Source: an uncultured Synechococcales cyanobacterium
GTDB taxonomy: Bacteria > Cyanobacteriota > Cyanobacteriia > Thermosynechococcales > Thermosynechococcaceae
Assembly: GCA_902806435.1 (NCBI GenBank)
Contig: CADCWO010000001.1
Location: 102,143 to 166,142 of the forward strand
Direction of reading: 5' to 3'
Length of the DNA: 64,000 bases
Made by a program: the position numbers and the translations under genes
Shown: piece by piece, positions 57,226 to 64,000 of the stretch
Numbering within the stretch: position 1 is the stretch's first letter
Layout: every line of letters starts with the position of its first letter
The notes under the pieces: model-generated
What the model saw: only the letters and a program-made list of their open reading frames with translations
Told to the model about the DNA's origin: nothing
Databases searched by the model: none

Positions 57226-58191
57226 ATGCTTGACTTTCCAAAACAAACTCCGCATAGTAAAGCTTTGAAGATGACCTCTGCAACGAATCCTTTCCATTCC
57301 GGTGCAACTACTGAATCAGAATTGGATTTTGTTCATGTTCCAGTCTTGAGCCGCGAACTGATTGCCGGGTTGGCCATTCATAGTGGGGGACACTACTTAG
57401 ACGCGACAGTAGGTGGAGGAGGCCATAGCGCTTTGATTTTGTCAGTTGCCGATGATATTCAAGTAACGGCTTTAGATCGGGATGCTCAAGCACTGGAAGC
57501 AGCTCAGTCCCGGTTGGCAATTTACGGCAAGCGCGTCCACTATTGGCAGAAAAACTTTGCTAATTTCGAGCCCAACGGCATTCAGTTTGATGGCATCTTG
57601 GCAGATTTAGGTGTCAGTTCTCCTCAAGTAGATCACCCGCAACGCGGCTTTAGCTTTCGCAACCCTGCTCCTTTGGATATGCGGATGGACCAAGAGCAAT
57701 CTCTTACCGCTGCCGAGTTAATCAACACATCCCCAGAAGCAGAACTGGCGGATATTTTCTACACCTACGGCGAAGAGCGCTTTTCCCGGCGGATTGCTCG
57801 CCGAATTGTGGCCGAACGCCCCTTCGAGACAACCACTGAGCTAGCCGCGGCAGTGGTGCGATCTATGCCTCGCCAGGCTCGTGCTGGGAAATATCGGATT
57901 CACCCAGCAACGCGGGTATTTCAAGCTCTGCGAATTGCAGTTAACGCAGAACTAACTGCCCTGGAAACCTTTTTGATCAAAGCCCCAACCTGGCTTAAGC
58001 CCGGTGGCAAGATTGGAATTATCAGCTTTCACAGCCTGGAAGACCGATTGGTCAAGCATAGTCTGAGAAACAATCAAGAATTGCAGGTACTCACGAAAAA
58101 GCCTATCGTGCCACAAAAGGATGAAATAGCTACTAATCCTCGCGCTCGCTCTGCTAAATTGCGACTGGCACAGCGCTGGCTTTCAGCATAG
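57226..58191 (+). CDS. rsmH: 16S rRNA (cytosine(1402)-N4)-methyltransferase RsmH
   Basis: 321 residues. RsmH methylates C1402 in the decoding centre. Signatures: [36 protein letters not shown] (SAM-binding), [67 protein letters not shown] and [15 protein letters not shown]. In many bacteria it heads the dcw cluster; here it precedes an FtsL-like gene and ftsI, but mraZ is absent. About 25 residues at the N-terminus are variable. Confidence 0.97.
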   Translation: MLDFPKQTPHSKALKMTSATNPFHSGATTESELDFVHVPVLSRELIAGLAIHSGGHYLDATVGGGGHSALILSVADDIQVTALDRDAQALEAAQSRLAIYGKRVHYWQKNFANFEPNGIQFDGILADLGVSSPQVDHPQRGFSFRNPAPLDMRMDQEQSLTAAELINTSPEAELADIFYTYGEERFSRRIARRIVAERPFETTTELAAAVVRSMPRQARAGKYRIHPATRVFQALRIAVNAELTALETFLIKAPTWLKPGGKIGIISFHSLEDRLVKHSLRNNQELQVLTKKPIVPQKDEIATNPRARSAKLRLAQRWLSA

Positions 58192-58361
58192 CGACAGCCT
58201 CTTTAGGATTGGCAGCTTCAAGCACGCACTATTCACAAGGGCACCAGTCTCGTATAAATGTTCAAAACTAATCAGTATGGGGTGGAAAAGTCTCGATCAT
58301 GAATAGTTTGCGCAATCTGGATCAAACCATGAGTCAGTAAGTTCTTTGAGGAGTGATCATT

Positions 58362-59099
58362 ATGGCTACCGGGACTAAACCTAGACCTTCAGTTTCCCCT
58401 TCCCCTCAAGTTTTGAACCCCCTACCTAAGCTACCCTTACCCCAAGGGGACATTCTGTCTGGGATGATGCAATCAAAGCCTGCTTCACGGGGGAGCGTCC
58501 AGCCTCCCAGAAGTACTCCTACTCAGCAGAGACAGCACGCCAGTACTGTGCCAGGAAGGGTTTCTGTCAGTCGCTCCACCACCCCCAAAGAGCCCAAGTT
58601 TGCTCTGCCTCATCAAAATAGCGGCGAGAGTAACCGTTCCCGTACATCACAAGCAGGTCGTAATGCAAACGAGTCAGTTACTGCATCTGGGTTAAGACAA
58701 TCAAGCCATAGCTACAGGCAACAAATTACAACAGCGTTTGAAGCTCCCGCATGGCTACAGGTTTTGATGAAAATACAGCGAGGTTCTACCCCAATTGCCT
58801 GCCTGCTGATTCTGGGGGTACTGGTGCTCTATGGGTGGAATGTCTCGTCACAGCGGGCCTGGAGTAAAGCCTACCGCGAGTTATCGCAGTTGCAGCGCCA
58901 GGAACGAGAGTTAATTGCTGCAAGTGAGAGCCACAAACATGAGATTGTCCAGCAGGCTGAGAATTCGAAAAGTAATTTAGTACGTCAAGTACCGGCTAAC
59001 ACAATCTTCTTAACGCCCCAACCTATACAGGAGCGTTCCTCTTTAGAATCCAGATCTGCTTCAGTTAGACAGTTCAAGCAATTTCCACTTGGTTACTAG
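58362..59099 (+). CDS. Probable FtsL-like division protein (low-complexity N-terminus, one membrane helix, coiled coil)
   Basis: 245 residues from ATG 58362, preceded by GAGGAG (58348-58353). About 130 residues of Pro/Ser/Gln/Arg low complexity lead to a single membrane helix (STPIACLLILGVLVLYGWNV) and a short periplasmic coiled coil (AWSKAYRELSQLQRQERELI). Sequence conservation is poor, but placement between rsmH and ftsI and this architecture are those of FtsL. FtsL joins FtsB and FtsQ in activating septal wall synthesis. The long cytoplasmic region is unusual compared with the 100-residue E. coli FtsL. Assignment is by position and topology, not by motif. Confidence 0.7.
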   Translation: MATGTKPRPSVSPSPQVLNPLPKLPLPQGDILSGMMQSKPASRGSVQPPRSTPTQQRQHASTVPGRVSVSRSTTPKEPKFALPHQNSGESNRSRTSQAGRNANESVTASGLRQSSHSYRQQITTAFEAPAWLQVLMKIQRGSTPIACLLILGVLVLYGWNVSSQRAWSKAYRELSQLQRQERELIAASESHKHEIVQQAENSKSNLVRQVPANTIFLTPQPIQERSSLESRSASVRQFKQFPLGY

Positions 59100-59257
59100 C
59101 TTATCACCCGAATTTTTCTCTCCCCCATAGACGCTAATCATTTTGCTAAAGGTTCTACCAAAAGTACCGCTTGAACAGAGTATAGACAGCAGTGAATTAA
59201 AGGGGTTGAGCTGTAGCGTATCGTTTGTGAAAACTGCTGTAATGGTGACTAAAAGGT

Positions 59258-61039
59258 ATGGCTACTACTACATCCCGAAGATCTGAAGCTACTACTACAG
59301 CTACAAAAACCCGTCCTCAAGGCACTACTTTGAGATTACTGTTGGTGTGGGTAGTACTAATTTTCGGTGAGCTTGGCTTGGCAGCACGCTTAGTTTACCT
59401 GCATGTAGTCGAGGCCCCAGTACTGCTTGCCAAAGCACGTGCCCAGCAGTTAACGCCATTACGCCCTTTTAGCGCCCGCCGGCCGATTGTTGATCGCCTG
59501 AATAATATCTTAGCGATTGACGAGTCCGTTTATACCTTATATGTCCATCCTTACCTATTTAACCAACCGGCAGAAGTAGTCGCTACGCAATTAGCACCGA
59601 TCGTCAAGCGTTCTGTGAGCGACTTGACACAACTATTCAAGACAGCAGAAAGCGGTATCCCGGTTGCCTACGAACTTTCTGAGCAGGTTGTAGACCAGAT
59701 TAAGGGATTACAGCTTGAAGGGCTGGATTTAAGTCAGGAGCGGCAACGGCTTTACCCCCAGGCAGACTTGACCTCAAATCTGGTGGGGTACGTCAATGGT
59801 GACCATGAAGGGCAGGCTGGGCTTGAGTACAGTTTACAGAAGCAGCTTGAGCCTGTGGCTCGTTCAGCGAAGGTCTCCTTTGATGGCCAAGGAGTGCTGT
59901 TGCCTGATCGCGTACCCTTGAACTTAATCCGGGCTGACGATCAAAAGCTGCGTCTTACCTTGGATACACGGCTCCAGCGAGCTGCACGGGCTGCCCTGAA
60001 GAAGCAGTTAAACCATTACCGGGCACTGCGGGGTACCGTAATTGTGATGGATGTGCAGGATGGCTCATTGCTAGCTTTAGTGTCAGAGCCTTCCTACGAC
60101 CCTAAACGTTACTACCAGGCCGATCCAGAACTTTATAAAAACTGGGCTTTGTCTGATTTGTACGAACCCGGTTCCACCTTTAAGCCAATTAACGTGGCGA
60201 TCGCCTTAGAAACCGGCAGAGTCCAGCCCGATAATGTGTTCTACGATGAAGGCAAGATTGCGGTCGGGGGTTGGCCAATCCAAAACAACGACTATGCCTA
60301 TGCCGGCTCTAGAGGCCCCCTAAGCATCAGCAAAATTTTAGAGTATTCCAGCAACGTCGGCATGGTTCACATCATGCAACAAGTCAAACCAGCGGTTTAT
60401 TACGACTGGTTGGCCCGTCTCGGCATTGGGCACAAAGTTGGCAGTGATCTGCCGTTTGAGACAGCGGGCCAGTTTAAACCAAAAGCACAATTTACCAGTT
60501 ATCCGATTGAGCCAGCGACTACTGCTTTCGGCCAGGGATTTTCAATGACGCCCCTGCAAATGACCCAACTTCACGCCCTACTTGCCAATGGGGGCAAACT
60601 GGTCACTCCTCACGTTGTCCAGGGGGTATTCAACAGCGCTGGAGAAGCTACCTGGAAACCTGATCTGCCAGTTCGCCAGGTTCTTGCCCCAACCACAACT
60701 CAGGCAGTTGTCTCCATGATGGGTAACGTTGTTTCTCGTGGGACCGGCAAGCCAGCCCAAATTCCAGGATATCGACTCGGGGGTAAAACCGGAACAGCGC
60801 AAAAGGCGGTCGGAGGACAATACAGCTCCGCCAGGATTACCAGCTTTGTTGGTATCTTCCCTTTAGAAGCTCCGCGCTACGTTGTCCTGAGCGTGGTGGA
60901 TGAACCGAAAGGAGATGATGCCTATGGATCTACAGTTGCTGCCCCAGTTGTTAAATCTGTAATCGAGACGTTGATTACGCTTGAGGGTATTCCCCCCAGC
61001 CACCCAGCAGAAGTTCACCCTCAACCTAAAAAGCAATAA
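59258..61039 (+). CDS. ftsI: Septal peptidoglycan transpeptidase FtsI (penicillin-binding protein 2/3)
   Basis: 593 residues. A Thr-rich N-terminus, a single helix (LRLLLVWVVLIFGELGLAAR), a non-catalytic pedestal domain with RRPIVDRLNNILAIDESVYT, then the transpeptidase: SxxK as YEPGSTFKPINVAIAL, SxN as SSNVGMVHIM, and KTG as LGGKTGTAQKAVGG. It cross-links septal peptidoglycan, inserted in the inner membrane with the catalytic domain in the periplasm. Located downstream of the FtsL-like gene, as in the classical division cluster. Confidence 0.96.
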   Translation: MATTTSRRSEATTTATKTRPQGTTLRLLLVWVVLIFGELGLAARLVYLHVVEAPVLLAKARAQQLTPLRPFSARRPIVDRLNNILAIDESVYTLYVHPYLFNQPAEVVATQLAPIVKRSVSDLTQLFKTAESGIPVAYELSEQVVDQIKGLQLEGLDLSQERQRLYPQADLTSNLVGYVNGDHEGQAGLEYSLQKQLEPVARSAKVSFDGQGVLLPDRVPLNLIRADDQKLRLTLDTRLQRAARAALKKQLNHYRALRGTVIVMDVQDGSLLALVSEPSYDPKRYYQADPELYKNWALSDLYEPGSTFKPINVAIALETGRVQPDNVFYDEGKIAVGGWPIQNNDYAYAGSRGPLSISKILEYSSNVGMVHIMQQVKPAVYYDWLARLGIGHKVGSDLPFETAGQFKPKAQFTSYPIEPATTAFGQGFSMTPLQMTQLHALLANGGKLVTPHVVQGVFNSAGEATWKPDLPVRQVLAPTTTQAVVSMMGNVVSRGTGKPAQIPGYRLGGKTGTAQKAVGGQYSSARITSFVGIFPLEAPRYVVLSVVDEPKGDDAYGSTVAAPVVKSVIETLITLEGIPPSHPAEVHPQPKKQ

Positions 61040-61268
61040 ACTGGTTTGTGCTAATTAGAAACTAGCTAACCATTTATCAAATTCTTTCTGAGTGATATAG
61101 CGATTCAATGATTAGGGAACAGCTACCTTATCCTAAGCGTCACAACAAACCGCAGCAGATCTAGCTTTAATATGTTATTGGTGGCCATGTCTCAAATTAA
61201 AGTTGCATACTAAAACTAAAAACATTAGTTTTAAAGGCCATAGTTGACTCCATTATTGGGTAAGCAAA

Positions 61269-62057
61269 ATGATAAATTTACTAACTCGTTCGGGTATTGT
61301 GGCTGGCTTAATAGGAGGTGCTTTGGTTGGACCTTCGCTCTTGAAAACAGTGCCAGCGATCGCCCTGCCGGAACAAGAAGTTCTTAAGCAGTTGGGAGGC
61401 GTTCCTGTTTTCACGCTTACCAATGCTCAGGGGTCGCCTATCCTTGCCTCTAACCCGCAACAAAAAAATGGGCCACAGATTGCCTCCTTTTTTCTCAGCC
61501 AAAAAGAGGCCCAGGCAGTGCTAGGGCAGATCAAAACTAAAAATGCAGCCCTAGGTAAGACGGCCAGAGTTACACCAACCTCTTTGGGCAAAGCTTTTGA
61601 AATAGCGCGTCAAAATAAAGACAAAAAAGACGTGGCCTTCCAATTCGTACCGACGCAGCAAGAAGTCAGTGCAGCCGAAACCCTGTTGCGCGCAAAAAAT
61701 CCTAAATTCAAGCAGTTCAACGATGTGCCATTATTCTACGCGGTCGATACCAAGAGTAAAGGGCTGCTGAGTATTTCTAGCAAGCAAAATAATGCTCGGA
61801 TCATCCCTCTTTACAGTAGTAAGCAAGACATTCAAGGAATCGTCGACCAGTTAAAACAGAAAAAGCCCCAGCTAGCTGCCACAACTCAAATTCAAGTCAC
61901 ATCTCTATCGCAGGTTGTTGCTTCTATGCTGAAGGAAAACGGCCCTGAGATCAAACAGCTGACGCTAATTCCCTCACCGGAAGCAAGGGCATTTTTGAGT
62001 ACATTACAGAAGGCCCCCAACAATCAGAGACCTGCCGTTGCTCCCGCAAAACGCTAA
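61269..62057 (+). CDS. Tic22-like family periplasmic protein
   Basis: 262 residues. A signal peptide (RSGIVAGLIGGALVGPSLL) leads into a protein whose duplicated fold has the Tic22 style: VPVFTLTNAQGSPILASN, SFFLSQKEAQAVLGQIKTKN and then VPLFYAVDTKSKGLLSISSK, IIPLYSSKQDIQGIVDQLKQ. In cyanobacteria this protein (Slr0924 in Synechocystis) acts in the periplasm, probably as a chaperone for outer-membrane protein biogenesis, and the plastid homologue serves import. The C-terminus is Pro/Ala-rich. The prmC gene follows after 19 bases. Confidence 0.88.
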   Translation: MINLLTRSGIVAGLIGGALVGPSLLKTVPAIALPEQEVLKQLGGVPVFTLTNAQGSPILASNPQQKNGPQIASFFLSQKEAQAVLGQIKTKNAALGKTARVTPTSLGKAFEIARQNKDKKDVAFQFVPTQQEVSAAETLLRAKNPKFKQFNDVPLFYAVDTKSKGLLSISSKQNNARIIPLYSSKQDIQGIVDQLKQKKPQLAATTQIQVTSLSQVVASMLKENGPEIKQLTLIPSPEARAFLSTLQKAPNNQRPAVAPAKR

Positions 62058-62076
62058 CCTTAGTTCCTTTAAAGTT

Positions 62077-62979
62077 GTGGTATCGCAAGTTTCCGGGCCA
62101 GAGTTTCAGCAGTGGCGGGCTACAGCCATGCACCAGGCACAGTTACATCAGCATGCCCAGTTGTCAGACCTCAACGTTGAACTTGACTGGCTGCTTCAGG
62201 CCGTCACGGGACTTGATCGCCTGTCTCTACGTCTAGCCGCAATGGCAGAAACGACCTCTCTAAAGCTGCCCTTGACCCTGGCAGAACTGAGCCGCCTTTG
62301 GCAACGGCGGCTGAATGAGCATGTCCCCGTGCAGTATTTAGCTGGCACGACAATCTGGCGGCACTTTGAGCTGGTTGTATCCCCAGCAGTTTTAATACCC
62401 CGGCCAGAGACAGAGTGCTTGATTGACCTGGCTGCTGCTATAAGTAGTCAGGATTTAGAGCAGGGTCAGTGGGCTGACTTGGGTACGGGTAGTGGAGCGA
62501 TCGCCTTAGGGCTAGCTAGCATTTTCCCGGCGGCCACGATTCATGCGGTTGACTGTAGTGCTGCGGCCTTGGCAGTTGCCCAGCAAAATGCTCAGAACTT
62601 AGACCTAGGGAAGCGCATACAGTTTTATCAAGGCTCTTGGCTGGAGCCCTTAAAGGCTTTTCAAGGACAGCTCAGCGGTATCGTGGCAAACCCACCTTAT
62701 ATTCCGACAGCAATGATCCCAAACCTGCAACCAGAGGTGGCTTGTCATGAGCCTCAGCTTGCGCTAGATGGGGGAGTGGATGGGTTAGATTGCCTGCAAC
62801 AGATCATTGCGATCGCTCCTAACTATCTTCAGACAGGTGGTGTTTTACTCCTAGAGATGATGGCAGGGCAAGCAGGTACCGTCAGCCAACTACTCCACCA
62901 CCAGGATAGCTACTGCCAAATTCAAATCCACCCAGATCTATCTGGTGTAGAACGGTTTGCCAGTGCTTACCGCCTATGA
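62077..62979 (+). CDS. prmC: Peptide chain release factor N5-glutamine methyltransferase PrmC (HemK)
   Basis: 300 residues from GTG 62077, giving MVSQVSGPEFQQWRATAMHQ; a TTG at 62038 would overlap the upstream gene. PrmC methylates the GGQ glutamine of release factors 1 and 2. Features: YLAGTTIWRHFELVVSPAVL IPRPETE (N-terminal/linker family motif), SAM motif ADLGTGSGAIALGLASIFP, and the catalytic NPPY in GIVANPPYIPTAMIP. The stop overlaps the start of the next gene as ATGA (62976-62979). Confidence 0.96.
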   Translation: MVSQVSGPEFQQWRATAMHQAQLHQHAQLSDLNVELDWLLQAVTGLDRLSLRLAAMAETTSLKLPLTLAELSRLWQRRLNEHVPVQYLAGTTIWRHFELVVSPAVLIPRPETECLIDLAAAISSQDLEQGQWADLGTGSGAIALGLASIFPAATIHAVDCSAAALAVAQQNAQNLDLGKRIQFYQGSWLEPLKAFQGQLSGIVANPPYIPTAMIPNLQPEVACHEPQLALDGGVDGLDCLQQIIAIAPNYLQTGGVLLLEMMAGQAGTVSQLLHHQDSYCQIQIHPDLSGVERFASAYRL

Positions 62980-63584
62980 CCGGAGTATCAATAGCAGCTT
63001 TAGTTGCAGCGGCAAGGTCAGGTCGTTGGTTAGTGAGCTTTCCGACTGATACAGTGCCAGCACTAGCGGTCAGGCCTGATCAAGCGGTACGAATTTATAC
63101 CGCAAAACTACGTCGTCAAGACAAGCCTTTAATTTTGATGGGAGCAACCTTTGCCGCGCTCAAACCATTCATTCAAGGTAGTGCAGAAGAATGGCACCTC
63201 TGGCAGCAAGTAGCTACACAGTATTGGCCGGGAGCCTTAACCTTAGTTCTCCCGGCTAGCCATCAGGTACCACCAGAAATGCATTCCACAGTTGATACTA
63301 TTGGCCTGCGCGTGCCAAACTGGCCTATCGCCCAAACGATTCTCCAGCAGACTGGCCCCCTAGCAACGACAAGCATTAACCTTTCCGGCCAGCCACCCCT
63401 TCAAGCGTTAGCAGACATTGAACAACAATTTCCAGACGTTTTAACCTTATTACCTATTGACTGGACATTGCCCCATCCCGAGGCGACAGAAATAGCAACA
63501 ACTGGAACTCCTTCTACAGTTGCCAGATGGACAGGTACAGGTTGGGAAATTCTTAGGCAGGGAGCAATTAAGCTCATAGTCTAG
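62976..63584 (+). CDS. L-threonylcarbamoyladenylate synthase (YrdC/TsaC type)
   Basis: 202 residues, coupled to prmC by a 4-base ATGA overlap. The enzyme makes threonylcarbamoyl-AMP from threonine, bicarbonate and ATP for the t6A37 tRNA modification. Seen: LVSFPTDTVPALAVRPDQ (PTDT), AVRIYTAKLRRQDKPLILMG (KxRxxxKPL), YWPGALTLVLPAS (WPGxLT), TIGLRVPNWP (RxP) and LATTSINLSGQPP (TSANxSG). Length fits the YrdC-only form; there is no Sua5 C-terminal domain. prmC-yrdC pairing is common. Confidence 0.95.
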   Translation: MTGVSIAALVAAARSGRWLVSFPTDTVPALAVRPDQAVRIYTAKLRRQDKPLILMGATFAALKPFIQGSAEEWHLWQQVATQYWPGALTLVLPASHQVPPEMHSTVDTIGLRVPNWPIAQTILQQTGPLATTSINLSGQPPLQALADIEQQFPDVLTLLPIDWTLPHPEATEIATTGTPSTVARWTGTGWEILRQGAIKLIV

Positions 63585-63811
63585 TTGCTGCCTATAGTTA
63601 CTTTTCCAGTAGCTTTGCAAAGCTAGCAGTGCTGCAAAATACCGACGACTTACATCCAAAGGTGGGTGCGGCAGTATACAAACTTAACAGAATTAGATTT
63701 TGGCATTGTGTATTCATAGGGAGATACTGCTTAATTTTTAATTAGCGGCTTTGAAGTAGCTAGTGCCAGCCATAGTTAAGAACATTACCTAGTAACTCAG
63801 GAATCCTTTTG

Positions 63812-63988
63812 ATGCCTCACAAGCCTTCTGATTTAGATACTTTGTCAGTACTTGGACTGCAAAATCATCTTAAGCAGCTTGGCCAGGAGTCTCACCACCC
63901 GCTACTGCTACTAAGTACACATAAGTCTGTCTTGAGCAAGCGACCACCCCTCAAAGAGGGCCTCAAATTTTCTCAGGCCTTGACTTAA
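63812..63988 (+). CDS. Possible small protein (58 residues), low confidence
   Basis: An ATG at 63812 follows AGGAA nine bases upstream and opens MPHKPSDLDTLSVLGLQNHL, ending at a TAA at 63986-63988. The composition (Leu/His/Lys) is plausible, but no family is recognised and the frame is short. It could be noise or the start of an accessory transcript leaving the window. The rest of 63585-64000 shows no gene; a perfect 16-base palindrome TAGCTTTGCAAAGCTA is at 63610-63625. Confidence 0.3.
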   Translation: MPHKPSDLDTLSVLGLQNHLKQLGQESHHPLLLLSTHKSVLSKRPPLKEGLKFSQALT

Positions 63989-64000
63989 GGTGCGAATGCC

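Noticed and set aside
63610..63625. 16-base palindrome TAGCTTTGCAAAGCTA after the YrdC-type gene as a terminator
   Set aside because: No T tract follows on either side, so a terminator call is not justified.
1..64000. tRNA genes, CRISPR arrays, insertion sequences and attachment sites
   Set aside because: Looked for T-loop-like GTTCRANNC contexts, regularly spaced repeats and terminal inverted repeats in the intergenic gaps; none was convincing. A covariance-model scan would be decisive.

Overview
The window is chromosomal DNA from an oxygenic cyanobacterium. The strongest evidence is the adjacent psaA and psaB genes for the photosystem I core. Supporting evidence is a Psb34-like photosystem II protein, an FtsH2-type protease, a Ycf35 protein, the plastid-like rpmG-rpsR pair, a Tic22-like periplasmic protein, a sucrose-phosphate phosphatase, and many copies of the cyanobacterial HIP1 octamer GCGATCGC. 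The genus cannot be settled from the sequence alone. No tRNA, rRNA, CRISPR array, insertion sequence or prophage was recognised by eye.

Layout. 1-3.5 kb: 3' part of a delta-1-pyrroline-5-carboxylate dehydrogenase, a GT4 glycosyltransferase resembling tetrahydrobiopterin glucosyltransferase, and a translationally coupled LD-carboxypeptidase. 3.5-10.5 kb: an AT-rich CPBP protease gene divergent from an LptF/LptG permease, then PcrA helicase and an ABCD-type ABC exporter. 10.7-16.3 kb: a 1260-residue membrane protein of unknown function, a decayed Eis-like acetyltransferase on the minus strand, and a Tat-exported metallophosphatase. 16.8-18.9 kb (minus): yqeK, rsfS, rplU, rpmA. 19-23.8 kb: a zinc-finger/pentapeptide Ser/Thr kinase, a membrane diguanylate cyclase, moeA and an RDD protein. 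23.8-28.5 kb: rpmG, rpsR and RNase II/R, convergent with a membrane protein and a Rossmann-fold dehydrogenase. 28.8-32.7 kb: a DUF2997-Ycf35-ferredoxin operon, a flavoprotein-SelD fusion and a small conserved protein. 33.3-42.6 kb: an orphan OpuB-type permease, an MFS carrier, sucrose-phosphate phosphatase, ruvA, ftsH, gltX, a lipoprotein and a small exported protein. 43.3-48.3 kb: psaA, psaB, a strong terminator and a Psb34-like gene. 48.5-50.6 kb: topoisomerase IB and a broken Mrr endonuclease. 50.6-57.2 kb: an amidase, a short-chain dehydrogenase, an unknown 440-residue protein and an FHA-PAS-GAF histidine kinase. 57.2-64 kb: rsmH, an FtsL-like protein and ftsI (a remnant of the division/cell-wall cluster), a Tic22-like protein, prmC and a YrdC-type tRNA threonylcarbamoyladenosine enzyme.

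Most of the window is housekeeping: photosystem biogenesis, translation, cell wall and division, and nucleic-acid maintenance. I see no phage or defence island. The accessory signals are two pseudogenes that go unnoticed if only intact reading frames are read (Eis-like at 14.5-15.1 kb, Mrr at 49.7-50.6 kb), the AT-rich CPBP gene, and several conserved but unexplained cyanobacterial proteins. Among the latter, the 1260-residue protein with a GYSGGG hydrolase elbow and the small DUF2997/Ycf35/ferredoxin operon are the best candidates for undescribed biology.
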